DNA of 23,675 nucleotides from an uncultured Allosphingosinicella sp. (GTDB lineage: Bacteria > Pseudomonadota > Alphaproteobacteria > Sphingomonadales > Sphingomonadaceae), in contig CAKTCN010000038.1 of NCBI GenBank assembly GCA_934539295.1, forward strand, positions 1 to 23,675. Direction: 5' to 3'. Positions 8,001-16,061 of the stretch are shown in pieces; position 1 is the stretch's first letter; each line of letters starts with the position of its first letter. The notes under the pieces are model-generated. The model worked only from the letters and a program-made list of their open reading frames with translations. It had not been told where the DNA came from and searched no databases. Made by a program: the position numbers and the translations under genes.

Positions 8001-9820
8001 CGGACGTTGGTGCTCTTGCCGGTGCGCTGGCCAGTGCCGGCGTCGACCATCTCGGCGTCATCGATAATGGCTCGCTGTCGATCAACGCGGCTCAGGCCGA
8101 AGCACTGGCGGGTGCTGGCCTCGACTTCCGTGACGGTGCGGACATCAGCCTCGCCGTGGGTGCAGCCGGGCTCGGGGATCTCGATGCGGCCGTACTTGGC
8201 CGCCTCAACGTCGACGAGATCGACGTCACCGGCGACATTGCGACGATCAGCGATGATCAGGCGTCGGCGCTTCTCGGTGCGGGCATCCAGTTCGCCGATG
8301 ATGATTCGATCACTGTCGAGGCAGCGGGCACCCAGCTCAACACGTCGCTCAAGGGTCTTCAGGACCTGCATGTCGACCAGGTCGCAACCAGCAGCCGCAC
8401 GATCCTGTCGATCGATGCGGGCCAGGGTGGCCTTGCGGCGCTTGATGCGTCCGACCTGCCGCAATTCGACGTTGCGCAGAGCGATGCCGATCTCGATGTG
8501 ACACTCAATGTTGAGCCGGGCGACCTCGGGAGCGGCTATGATCTTGCAGCGCTGGCGAGTTCGTTGGTGGATGCGGGCATCGATCACTTGGGTGTAGTCG
8601 GTGACGGCAGCCTATCGCTCACTTATGGGCAGGCGCAGGCGCTTGCCGAAGCGGGACTCGATTTCGACGCCCGCGCGGACGTGACCCTGTCGCTCGGCGC
8701 GAATGGCGCAGAGGGTCTGGATACGAGCCTGCTCGGCAGTCTCAATGTCGATCATATCGACGCAACGGGTGCGGTCGTCATCTCGGATGACCAGGCGCTC
8801 GACCTCGTCAACGCCGGGATCGACTTTGCGACTTCGGAGACGGTGACCGTCGAAGCATCGGGCACTCAGCTTAGTACCTCTCTCAAGGGTTTGCAGGAAC
8901 TGCATGTCGACGCGGTCCAGGTAGGCGAGGGTGTCACCAAGCTCAGCGTCGACGCGGGCGATCTGTCCGGCATGAGCGAGGGCGATCTGCCGCAGTTCGA
9001 TACGGCGCAGACGGATGCGTCGCTTGATGTCACGCTGCGTGTCGATCTCGACGCCATCGACGATCTCGCGCGTCTTGCCGGGGCGCTGCGCGGTGCGGGG
9101 ATTGATAACTTCGCGATCAGCGACTTCCGTGCCGACCTCGACGCGGCGATGATCGACCGGATCGACGCTATTTCTGCCGCAACAGGGATCGACTTCGTCT
9201 ATGGCGTGCAGACGGGTACCGTCAGCGCGTTCAGCGCGATGTCGGAGATTACCTTCGATCACGGCCAGGTCTATCGCGAACTCATCTCGACTTTCGAGTC
9301 AACGAGTGCGGACGCGGTTGGCGATATCGAGATTGCGGACGGCACGGCATCTTCGCTTATCGAATCGGGCATGCTGCGGGCTTATCTGTCCGACAACCTG
9401 GTCGTTGACGCGACCGGATCGGGCGACAAGCTGCTGACCACGCTCAAGGAAATCTCGGAGTTCGGCATCGATGAGATCCGCACGGCCGACCAGGGCGGCG
9501 CGCCCGTCTATGTCGATCTCGGCATCCAGGGCGACGCGGGCGCAGTCGGCGAAATCCAGACCTTGTTCAAGAACCTGGATCTCAACGGGCCGGACAAGCT
9601 GTTCACCAATGCGGAGAAGGTCGGCCTCGTGCTCGACGCGGATACCGCAACGGCTCTGTCCAAGGTGGACGGTGCCTTCGACCAGCTTGCCGAACTCGGC
9701 TTTACCGAGGTGGACGTGCTGGCAGCCCCGAACGGCTTCTCGCTCGATACCGGTTCCATCGAGGTCAAGCTGATCGGCCAGCAAGACGATCTTTATCAGC
9801 ATCTGCATCACGAACGCTGA
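5072..9820 (+). CDS. giant tandem-repeat surface protein, probable type I secretion substrate
   Basis: The product is an acidic protein of 1582 residues with no cysteine. Domains in order: a basic start with a hydrophobic stretch (about 25-45); a helical region (about 63-132); a hydrophobic segment (163-184) followed by acidic residues; two tandem-95/cadherin-like modules with a 103-residue period (196-298, 299-396); a related beta module (about 397-510); a calcium-loop-like DADGDGQYDEGEP (530-542); an Ala-rich helical domain (about 550-740); a third tandem-95 module (about 748-843); and a novel 178-residue repeat (872 to the end: three clear copies and a decayed one). Tandem-95 modules are typical of bacterial surface adhesins. 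The ABC, adaptor and outer-membrane genes follow at once, so export by that system is likely. No RTX GGxGxD nonapeptides are visible. The ATG at 5072 has AGGGGG six bases upstream; the GTG at 5033 is a weaker option. It could be an adhesin, a matrix scaffold or an S-layer-like protein. Confidence 0.85.
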   Translation: MARRIAKLPARNFVRLRGSKIEFAVGLLLTSFLQARAAEASTVDNLHTVDLVPQVEPVVEAKLPEWLANIDADALEQMSPEELKALLGDELLAQLGLDPELFAQLLDGDLEEAIRQLEAAFRDKLELAAAQAGAGVENGEIRAAATDSDGSGDEAGAALGEGIPLLWVIGGLAAVGGVGYALLGGDSNEDPEAVSDSFTTNEDAPLTFDVRSNDKDGDGDSLVVTHINGTAITTTAPVAITGGSVSLGADGRLTFTPNANFNGSPSFTYTVSDGNGGMSDATVALTVTAVNDAPVAVADTFTTNEDTAVTINVRGNDTDVEGNTLTVTQVNGAAINATTPVTVTGGVVSLVNGSLVFTPNANFNGTPSFTYTVNDGNGGTSTATVSGTVVAVNDAPVNTVPGAITLAQNGSVAVAGLSVADVDGGTGAVTTKVSVQFGNLTVGTVENGATVVGSGTGEITLTGSLAQINATLAAISYAPNAGYAGADSLVITTTDAGGLSDTDTLSLTVARVQAGIVQDGYIEGAQVFYDADGDGQYDEGEPIAFTNAQGQYSLALPEGATGSIIALGGVNIDTGLPNVMPLKAPIGSSVVNPLSTLVAELVESGVPVAAANAAVAASLGLPEGTDLTNFDFLDADNNAEAALAVQKAATQIAQLVTDAVEAGVNPAALVAAISQMTAGGAPMDLTAPAALTSVLVSAGASAVLAASVATAAAAVNKAIQQATSPDQISNIQEEFNQPGANLPVLALDDEGETALGGTVLIDLTGNDVDPEGNPLRLLSVGGRTIIIGQPIPVEGGSVVVGADGQIAFTAAPGFVGETSFEYTVDDGSGGVGTATVTVDVSPEGPVASVDAADFAAFVANADALAAAGVTTFDIEGDALSLTEEQAGALLGAGIDFADSDVVTIEAAGTELNTTLKGLQDLHVDQVSVSGRTVLSLDVGAGGLAALDASDLPQFDVAQSDASLDVTLNLEAGSLGDTDVGALAGALASAGVDHLGVIDNGSLSINAAQAEALAGAGLDFRDGADISLAVGAAGLGDLDAAVLGRLNVDEIDVTGDIATISDDQASALLGAGIQFADDDSITVEAAGTQLNTSLKGLQDLHVDQVATSSRTILSIDAGQGGLAALDASDLPQFDVAQSDADLDVTLNVEPGDLGSGYDLAALASSLVDAGIDHLGVVGDGSLSLTYGQAQALAEAGLDFDARADVTLSLGANGAEGLDTSLLGSLNVDHIDATGAVVISDDQALDLVNAGIDFATSETVTVEASGTQLSTSLKGLQELHVDAVQVGEGVTKLSVDAGDLSGMSEGDLPQFDTAQTDASLDVTLRVDLDAIDDLARLAGALRGAGIDNFAISDFRADLDAAMIDRIDAISAATGIDFVYGVQTGTVSAFSAMSEITFDHGQVYRELISTFESTSADAVGDIEIADGTASSLIESGMLRAYLSDNLVVDATGSGDKLLTTLKEISEFGIDEIRTADQGGAPVYVDLGIQGDAGAVGEIQTLFKNLDLNGPDKLFTNAEKVGLVLDADTATALSKVDGAFDQLAELGFTEVDVLAAPNGFSLDTGSIEVKLIGQQDDLYQHLHHER
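7685..9286 (+). repeat. 178-residue (534-base) coding repeat, three copies
   Basis: Equivalent codons recur exactly 534 bases apart: the LKGLQ(D/E)LHVD motif begins at 7817, 8351 and 8885. The conserved landmarks in each unit are an xQAxxLxxAGIxFA helix, the LKGLQxLHVD strand, a DLPQFDxAQxDAxLDVTL block, and, in units 1 and 2, a second QAxALAxAGLDF plus LNVDxID half. A decayed fourth copy follows (LTTLKEISEFGIDEI, from about 9440, spacing 187 residues). Copies differ at many synonymous positions, so this is not a recent duplication. I do not recognise the fold. Confidence 0.85.
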
Positions 9821-9839
9821 TGCTTCGTGAGGTGAGCGT

Positions 9840-11624
9840 ATGGTGGCAGCTCAAGACGGTACAGGCGACGAACGTAGCCCTGTAGGCAAGATTCTTCGAG
9901 ACTGCCGCCACTCGTTCTACATCGTCTTCTTCCTCTCCTTCCTCGTGGAGGTGCTGTCGATCGCGCCCATCATCTACATGTGGAGCGTGTTCGACCGGGT
10001 GATCTCGACGCGTAGTGGGGTGACGCTTGCGTCACTGACCCTGCTGATCGTCGGTGTGTATATCTTCTGGGGCGCGCTGAACTGGCTGCGCACCCGGCTT
10101 CTCGTGCGCGTGTCGCTACGGATCGACTGGGATCTTGCCTCCGACGTGTTCGATGCGTCCTTCCGGCGTTCGGTCGGGCGCCGCGGCGTGAACGCGCAGC
10201 AATTGTTCGCAGACCTCATCACCCTGCGTCAGTTCATGACCGGCGAGCCACTGCTCGCGCTGATTTCGGCTCCGTTCGCAATCATCTTCATCATCGTCGG
10301 AGCGTTGTTCCACCCCTATCTCGCGGCCTTCATCGCGGTTGCGGTCGTCTTGATGATGGTGTCTGCCTATCTGACCCAGAAAGTGTCGGGCCCCATCTTA
10401 AAGGCCGCCAATGATGAAAATGCCGAAGCGATGCGGCTCGCGTCTGCGAGCCTGAGGCAAGCGGAGGCCACGCTAGCGCTCGGCATGATGCCGCACGTCC
10501 GGCGGCGCTGGTATCAGCGGCACCGGCAGTTTCTGGAATCATCCGTCAACGCAAGCGAAGCTAGCGGCCTGGTGGGTAGCTTCTCGCAATTTCTCGGTCG
10601 CGCGCTTCCTTCGCTGCAGATGGCGCTGGGTGCCTGGCTGGCGCTGAACGGGGAGATCACTGGCGGTATGGTCTTTGCGGCCAGCATGCTTATCTCGCGC
10701 GCTGTTTCGCCGATCCAGAAGCTGCTCGGTAACTGGAAGGAGATCGTCAATACCCGCCAGGCTGCTGCGCGGCTGAACCTCCTTCTGGCGGAGGATCGCA
10801 AGGCCGCCACCAAGATGCAGCTTCCGGTTCCGAAAGGCCGGCTTGACGTCATGGGCGCGTCCGCGGTTCCGCCCGACTTCAAGCGAGCGGTCGTTTCCGA
10901 CGTCAACTTCACGGTCAATCCGGGGGAGGCGGTCGCGGTGATCGGGCCCAGCGCATCGGGCAAGACATCGCTGACGCGCCTGCTCATCGGCGTGTGGCGA
11001 CCCCATGAAGGCTCCGTGCGATTGGACGGCGTCGAATTGTCCGAATGGAATCTCGACGAAGTCGGTCCGTTCATCGGATACGTCCCCCAGGAAACCGAGC
11101 TGCAGCAGGCAACGGTGGCGGAGAACATTGCCCGGCTCGGCGATGTGGATCCCGAAAAGGTGGTCGAGGCTGCGACGCTGATCGACATGCACGAGACGAT
11201 CCTGAGCTTTCCGCAAGGCTATGATACGATGCTGGGCGAGAGCGGTTTCGCCCTATCAGGGGGGCAGCGCCAGCGTATCGCGATTGCGCGCGCATTCTAC
11301 GGCACCCCGAAATATGTCGTCATGGACGAGCCGAATGCCAGCCTGGACGAGATTGGCGAGGGCGCACTCCTCGACGCCATCACCCAGCTCAAGGCGAAGG
11401 GAACCAGCTTCGTCATCACGACGCACCGCCCCCGGCTGATGAGCGTGGTGGACAATTTGCTTGTTCTAAGGCAAGGAAAACAAGTGGGTTTTGCGCCGGC
11501 GGCCGAGATGATCGCGGCTGTGCGCAACCTCAAGGTAGCGCAGTCCGATGAGACTGCGGGGGGCAGGCAGACGGGGTCTGTATCGAACATGAAGCCGCCC
11601 AATGCCGCGGCCGGGGGTTCGTAG
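9840..11624 (+). CDS. type I secretion ABC transporter (PrtD/HlyB class, atrD-like)
   Basis: The product is an inner-membrane exporter half-transporter of 594 residues. The membrane domain occupies about residues 20-290, with hydrophobic helices near 25-50, 58-78 and 135-180. The nucleotide-binding domain has Walker A G369-P-S-A-S-G-K-T376, signature L472-S-G-G-Q476, Walker B with D496-E497, and the switch H529. There is no N-terminal C39 peptidase or C39-like domain, which places it with PrtD-type transporters. It dimerises and energises export of the substrate through the adaptor and TolC-type channel encoded next. The start has GAGGTGA upstream and lies 19 bases after the giant-protein gene, so the two are co-transcribed. 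In sphingan-producing Sphingomonas the homologous position next to rmlACBD is occupied by atrD. Confidence 0.93.
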   Translation: MVAAQDGTGDERSPVGKILRDCRHSFYIVFFLSFLVEVLSIAPIIYMWSVFDRVISTRSGVTLASLTLLIVGVYIFWGALNWLRTRLLVRVSLRIDWDLASDVFDASFRRSVGRRGVNAQQLFADLITLRQFMTGEPLLALISAPFAIIFIIVGALFHPYLAAFIAVAVVLMMVSAYLTQKVSGPILKAANDENAEAMRLASASLRQAEATLALGMMPHVRRRWYQRHRQFLESSVNASEASGLVGSFSQFLGRALPSLQMALGAWLALNGEITGGMVFAASMLISRAVSPIQKLLGNWKEIVNTRQAAARLNLLLAEDRKAATKMQLPVPKGRLDVMGASAVPPDFKRAVVSDVNFTVNPGEAVAVIGPSASGKTSLTRLLIGVWRPHEGSVRLDGVELSEWNLDEVGPFIGYVPQETELQQATVAENIARLGDVDPEKVVEAATLIDMHETILSFPQGYDTMLGESGFALSGGQRQRIAIARAFYGTPKYVVMDEPNASLDEIGEGALLDAITQLKAKGTSFVITTHRPRLMSVVDNLLVLRQGKQVGFAPAAEMIAAVRNLKVAQSDETAGGRQTGSVSNMKPPNAAAGGS

Positions 11625-11637
11625 GGAGTAAGGCAGA

Positions 11638-13014
11638 ATGGCGGTGGAACTCGATGCAGGCCGGCGCGGCCTGATCGGTCGCATTGACGGCGTCTTCGAC
11701 CGATGGGTGAAGGGCTGGAACCCCTATGATCCGTCCAAGCTGGCTGAACGCGGTCTAGAGCCGGTGGTGGTTGAGGAATCCACCGTTCGCAAGAAGACCA
11801 GTCGCTACATCGTGATCGGCGCGGCGATCTTCACCGTCTGGGCCGTGACGGCCCCGCTCGATGCCGGTAGCACTGCGCCCGGTTCGGTGGTGGTCGCTGG
11901 CTACCGCAAGGCCGTGCAGCATCCAGGCGGCGGTGTCGTCACGCAGGTGCTGGTGAACGAAGGCTCGCAGGTCAAGCAGGGTCAGGTGCTGATCCGCATC
12001 AACCCGCTCGAAACCGAAGCGACGGCGTCGAGCCTGGAGCAGGAATATATCAACCTGCTGGTCAACGAATCCCGCGCAAAGGCGGAATTGCTCGGCCGCC
12101 CGATTGCATGGGATCCGGAGCTCACGAAGCTCGATCCGATTCGCGTTGCCGAGGCCAAGCAGATCCAGCAGCGATTCTACACCACGCGCCAGGCGCAGTT
12201 CCAAGAACAGATACGTGGCCTGCAATCGCAGATTTCGGGTCTGAGCGGCGCGATCTCGTCGCACCGCGTGCAACTCGGCACCTTGTCGCAGGAACTGTCC
12301 AACGTCGAAACGCTCGCACGCGATGGCTTCGTGCCCAAGGCGCAGGTGAATACGACGTTGCGGACCAAGGTCGAGCAGGAAGCGGCACTCGGCACCGCGG
12401 AAGCGGAGGTCGGCAAGACCCGTTCGGAGATTGCGGCGGTCAGTTCGACCTTTCAGAGCGAAGTGGCGAAGGAGCTTACCGAGCTTCAGAAGAACCGCCA
12501 ATCGATAGCAACCAAGCTTTCGGCTGCGCGCTTCAATCAGTCGCTGGCCGAGATCCGTGCTCCGGTGTCCGGCACCGTGGTCGGGCTCAAGGTCTTCACG
12601 GAAGGCGGAGTGATCTCCGGTGGCGAAGTGTTGATGGAGATCGTGCCCAATGACGGCCGGCTGGTCGTCGAGGCCAAGGTTAATCCGGACTCGATCGATA
12701 CCATTCAAGCAGGGCAGAAGGCGGACATACGCTTCACGGCGTTCAACTCAGTCACTACTCCGGTGGTGGAAGGTGTCGTCAAGTCGGTGGGCGTGGACAA
12801 GCTCAAGGCAAAGCCGGGCGAGAACCTCCAGGACGGTGAGGATTACTACCTCGCCTACGTCGAAACTTCGCCTGATGCGCTTAAGGCTCTTGGCGAGAAT
12901 CGCCTGCAGCCGGGCATGCCCGCTGACGTCATCATCAAGCGCGGTCAGCGGACCTTCATGAGCTATCTTGTGAAGCCGCTGACCGACAAGCTCGCGCGCG
13001 CCTTCAAGGATTAA
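11638..13014 (+). CDS. HlyD-family periplasmic adaptor of type I secretion (atrB-like)
   Basis: The product has 458 residues. A cytoplasmic N-terminus (about 1-55) leads into one membrane helix (about 57-75, YIVIGAAIFTVWAV). A first lipoyl-like half follows (HPGGGVVTQVLVNEGSQVKQG, about 100-120), then a long Gln/Glu-rich helical hairpin (about 125-295), the second lipoyl half (IRAPVSGTVVGLKVFTEGG, about 305-325) and a C-terminal beta-barrel domain. This order and length match PrtE/HlyD adaptors that bridge the ABC transporter to the outer-membrane channel. GGGAGTAAGG precedes the ATG. It starts 13 bases after the ABC gene, clearly in the same operon. Confidence 0.93.
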   Translation: MAVELDAGRRGLIGRIDGVFDRWVKGWNPYDPSKLAERGLEPVVVEESTVRKKTSRYIVIGAAIFTVWAVTAPLDAGSTAPGSVVVAGYRKAVQHPGGGVVTQVLVNEGSQVKQGQVLIRINPLETEATASSLEQEYINLLVNESRAKAELLGRPIAWDPELTKLDPIRVAEAKQIQQRFYTTRQAQFQEQIRGLQSQISGLSGAISSHRVQLGTLSQELSNVETLARDGFVPKAQVNTTLRTKVEQEAALGTAEAEVGKTRSEIAAVSSTFQSEVAKELTELQKNRQSIATKLSAARFNQSLAEIRAPVSGTVVGLKVFTEGGVISGGEVLMEIVPNDGRLVVEAKVNPDSIDTIQAGQKADIRFTAFNSVTTPVVEGVVKSVGVDKLKAKPGENLQDGEDYYLAYVETSPDALKALGENRLQPGMPADVIIKRGQRTFMSYLVKPLTDKLARAFKD

Positions 13015-13018
13015 TCCG

Positions 13019-14527
13019 ATGATGAGCGTGGGGGTCATGCACACTGCGCTCCTGGCGCTCGCCCTGAGCATGCCTGCGGCTGCCGGAGCGCAGAGCCCGG
13101 CAGTCCCGGCGCCGCCAGGCGGTGCGCCGGTGCCGGTCGAACCGGCCGCGCCCCCGGCTCCGACGGTCGATGTCGTGCCGCCACCGGAATCGCTGGTGGT
13201 GCCGGGATCGACCGTGCAGCCCGTCCTCTCCGCGCCTGCAGTGTCGTCCGCGAACGTGCCGCAGGATATGGGGCCGGAGAGCGCGCCGTTCGTCGGGCCT
13301 CCGGCGCCACCCGGCACGGGTGCGCCGGTGGCGCTCAACGCAGACGGAAAGCTCGACCTTGTGGAATCCTACCAGCTTGGCCGGCAGAATGATCCGACCT
13401 TTCGCGCGGCCGTCGCCGAGCGTCAGTTCAACCGCGCCACGGCAGATCAGACCCTGTCGGCCGTGCTTCCGTCTGCCAATTACAGCCTGCAGAACATCCC
13501 GACCGAGAGCGGAACGCGTCAGGTGGTCAGCGTCACCCAGCCGCTGGTGAGCGTCAGCGGGCTGGCGACCTTCCGGCAGCGCAAGCCGCGGCGGGCCTTT
13601 GCCGAGGCGACCTTCGAGGTCCGCGACCAGGATCTGGCCAGCCGGACACTTACGGCGATCGTGGACATCATCCGGGCAACGGAAGCGAGTGCGCTCAACG
13701 AGGCCCGGATCGATGCGCTGAACGCGCAAGCCCAGCGTGCCAACCGGCTTTACGAGGCAGGCCTCGGCACAGTCACGGACGCGCGCGAGATCCAGGTCCG
13801 TTACGAACAGGCACTCGCCAATCGCATCCTGCTCAACAGCGACCAATTGGCGGCCGAGGCGCGGTTCCGCTCCATCACGGGCGTGGATCCCTCGCCCGAG
13901 GACTTTCGATTGCCGGAACGACAGGGCTTCATCCGGCTCGAGCCGGTGGACCAGTATATTGCCGAACAAAGCCGGCAGAATCCGCAGGTCGCCGCGGCGC
14001 GACAGACCGAACGCATCAACGAGCTCGAGGCGCAGCGTGCGCGCGGCGCGCTCTTCCCCGTGCTGGGCGGGACGGCGACCTACTCGAATCGCAACGGTCA
14101 GAGCGACAGTTATGTCGGGCTGTCGATATCGGCGCCGATCAATGCCGGCGCCTTCTACCAGGCAGGCGCGGCGCGTGCATCGGTGCAGCGTTCTCTCGAG
14201 GAACGCCGCCAGGTAGAGGAGCGCGCCCGCACCGAGCTGGAGCGTTTCCACGCGCTTGTGTCCGGCGGGCAGGAAGCTCTGCAGATCAATGCCAAGGCGA
14301 TCGCGGCGGCGGAGCTAAGCGTCGAGGCGAACAGCAAGAGTTATGAAGGCGGTGTTCGCACCAGCGTGGACGTGGTGAACGCCATCCAGACGGTGTTCGA
14401 GGTGAAGAACACCTATGTCACGGCCGCGACACAGCTCGCGATCAACTACCTCAACGTCCAGCTGCTGGCCGGGGTGCCGACCGAAGACGCGATGCGGGCA
14501 ACGCAGGCGTTTCTCTTGGCCCGGTGA
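13019..14527 (+). CDS. TolC-family outer-membrane channel of type I secretion
   Basis: The product has 502 residues. The signal peptide ends AGA|QS (about residue 25; the start could also be the second or third Met). A Pro/Ala/Val-rich linker (about 27-100) follows; this is unusually long for a TolC protein and may span cell-wall or polysaccharide layers. The remainder has the duplicated outer-membrane efflux pattern: long helices (for example ALNEARIDALNAQAQRANRLYEAGLGT with the conserved turn, and again ANSKSYEGGVRTSVDVVNA) separated by strand segments. It forms the trimeric exit duct for the ABC/adaptor pair. It begins four bases after the adaptor stop codon, with AAGGA as ribosome site. 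A 73-base gap then leads to ugd. Confidence 0.9.
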   Translation: MMSVGVMHTALLALALSMPAAAGAQSPAVPAPPGGAPVPVEPAAPPAPTVDVVPPPESLVVPGSTVQPVLSAPAVSSANVPQDMGPESAPFVGPPAPPGTGAPVALNADGKLDLVESYQLGRQNDPTFRAAVAERQFNRATADQTLSAVLPSANYSLQNIPTESGTRQVVSVTQPLVSVSGLATFRQRKPRRAFAEATFEVRDQDLASRTLTAIVDIIRATEASALNEARIDALNAQAQRANRLYEAGLGTVTDAREIQVRYEQALANRILLNSDQLAAEARFRSITGVDPSPEDFRLPERQGFIRLEPVDQYIAEQSRQNPQVAAARQTERINELEAQRARGALFPVLGGTATYSNRNGQSDSYVGLSISAPINAGAFYQAGAARASVQRSLEERRQVEERARTELERFHALVSGGQEALQINAKAIAAAELSVEANSKSYEGGVRTSVDVVNAIQTVFEVKNTYVTAATQLAINYLNVQLLAGVPTEDAMRATQAFLLAR

Positions 14528-14600
14528 GCACAAGCAGCTAGGCGAACTTTCCGAATCTCACACGGGTGGCGCTCTGCCATCGATCAATGAGGGGGCTTTG

Positions 14601-15911
14601 ATGCGGATAGCAGTGATCGGGACCGGTTATGTGGGTCTCGTGTCGGGGGCATGCTTTTCCGACTTCGGACATCACGTGATTTGCGTGGACAAGGACCAAT
14701 CCAAGATCGAGCGGCTGCTGAAAGGCGTCATGCCGATCTACGAGCCGGGCCTCGATCAGCTGGTCGAACGCAACGTCCGCGGTGGGCGGCTCGAATTCAC
14801 GACCGATCTGCCGTCGGCAGTCGCAGGTGCCGAGGCGATCTTCATCGCGGTCGGAACGCCGTCGCGTCGCGGCGACGGTCATGCCGATCTGAGCTACGTC
14901 TTCGGTGCCACGCGCGAGATTGCGGCTGCGCTCGATACGCCCGCCGTGATCGTGACCAAGTCGACCGTGCCGGTAGGCACCGGCGACGAAGTCGAGCGGA
15001 TTATTCGCGAGGTTGCGCCGGAAGCAAAGGCCTGGGTTGCATCCAATCCCGAATTCCTGCGCGAAGGCGCCGCGATCGACGACTTCAAGCGGCCCGACCG
15101 CATCGTCGTCGGCACCGAAGAGGAGCAGGCCGCCGAGATCATGAAGGAGGTCTACCGGCCGCTCTATCTCAACAAGGCGCCACTGCTCTTCACCAGCCGC
15201 CGCACGGCCGAGCTTACCAAATATGCGGCCAATGCCTTTCTTGCGACCAAGATCACCTTCATCAACGAGATCGCAGATCTCTGCGAGATGGTCGGTGCGG
15301 ACGTGCAGGACGTGAGCCGTGGCATCGGTCTCGATAATCGGATCGGACCCAAGTTCCTGCATGCCGGGCCTGGCTATGGCGGATCGTGCTTCCCCAAGGA
15401 TACGCTGGCACTGCTCAAGACTGCCGAGGATTTCGAAACGCCGTTGCGGATCGTCGAGTCCGTGGTGAAGGTGAACGATGCGCGCAAGCGCGCGATGGGC
15501 CGAAAGGTGATTCAGGCACTGGGCGGAGACGCGCGGGGCAAGACGGTTGCACTGCTCGGGCTGACCTTCAAGCCAAACACCGACGACATGCGCGATGCGC
15601 CCTCGATCAGCATCGTCCAGGCGCTGCAGGATGCGGGCGCCGAGGTGCGCGGCTTCGATCCGGAAGGGATCGAGCAGGCGCGTCCGCTACTCCCCAACGT
15701 CGCGTTCTTCGACGATCCCTACAAGGCCGCCGAGGGTGCGGACGCGGCAGTGATCGTAACCGAATGGAACGTGCTGCGCGCGCTCAACCTGAAGCGCGTG
15801 GCAGGCAGCATGGCACAGCCGGTTCTGGTCGACCTGCGCAACGTCTATCCCCGCGAGGATGTCGAGGAAGCGGGGCTGCGCTGGACAGGCATCGGCAAGC
15901 CTAAAAATTGA
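14601..15911 (+). CDS. ugd: UDP-glucose 6-dehydrogenase
   Basis: The product is a cytoplasmic enzyme of 436 residues that oxidises UDP-glucose twice with NAD to give UDP-glucuronate. The NAD-binding G7-T-G-Y-V-G12 starts the protein. The catalytic C263 sits in GYGGSCFPKDT. Motifs STVPVGTG, NPEFLREG, KYAANAFLATKITFINE and LGLTFKPNTDDMRDAPS are those of the UDP-glucose/GDP-mannose dehydrogenase family. The UDP-glucose specificity is inferred from the overall match to Ugd/TuaD and the nearby UDP-xylose synthase. The ATG at 14601 has GAGGGGG five bases upstream. The frame is open further back into the TolC gene, but that extension is out-of-frame shadow. It supplies glucuronate for polysaccharide and substrate for the enzyme at 3697-4704. 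Confidence 0.95.
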   Translation: MRIAVIGTGYVGLVSGACFSDFGHHVICVDKDQSKIERLLKGVMPIYEPGLDQLVERNVRGGRLEFTTDLPSAVAGAEAIFIAVGTPSRRGDGHADLSYVFGATREIAAALDTPAVIVTKSTVPVGTGDEVERIIREVAPEAKAWVASNPEFLREGAAIDDFKRPDRIVVGTEEEQAAEIMKEVYRPLYLNKAPLLFTSRRTAELTKYAANAFLATKITFINEIADLCEMVGADVQDVSRGIGLDNRIGPKFLHAGPGYGGSCFPKDTLALLKTAEDFETPLRIVESVVKVNDARKRAMGRKVIQALGGDARGKTVALLGLTFKPNTDDMRDAPSISIVQALQDAGAEVRGFDPEGIEQARPLLPNVAFFDDPYKAAEGADAAVIVTEWNVLRALNLKRVAGSMAQPVLVDLRNVYPREDVEEAGLRWTGIGKPKN

Positions 15912-15923
15912 AGTGCAACCATG

Positions 15924-15983
15924 AGGCCGTTCAACAGCAAGCCGCTCAGCCCTGCGCTATCGCGGCGACTAGTTGAACGGCTT
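15924..15983. other. long two-part hairpin in the ugd-rmlA spacer
   Basis: GCCGTTCAAC (15926-15935) is perfectly complementary to GTTGAACGGC (15972-15981), extended by a G-U and an A-U pair at the base. Inside it, across a symmetrical 5x5 internal loop, GCCGC (15941-15945) pairs with GCGGC (15962-15966). It begins 13 bases after the ugd stop codon. There is no T-run, so it could be a factor-dependent termination or mRNA 3'-end element, a processing site between ugd and rmlA, or a mobile palindromic repeat. Confidence 0.5.
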
Positions 15984-15999
15984 CTTGGCGGCCGTGCAT

Positions 16000-16061
16000 A
16001 TGACGCCCAGCGTCTTCGGGCTATAGATATGTGGCGGCAGAAGCTTGCTCGGCGGCGTCAT
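16000..16061. other. second inverted repeat in the ugd-rmlA spacer
   Basis: ATGACGCC (16000-16007) is perfectly complementary to GGCGTCAT (16054-16061) across 46 bases. A further short palindrome ATGGG/CCCAT lies at 16073-16084. Together with the larger hairpin just upstream, this makes most of the 224-base spacer structured. The spacer may also carry the rmlA promoter; no convincing -35/-10 pair was seen. Confidence 0.35.

Noticed and set aside
5072..9820. RTX toxin/adhesin assignment for the giant protein
   Set aside because: No GGxGxDxxx nonapeptide arrays are visible; only one calcium-loop-like segment (residues 530-542) is present.
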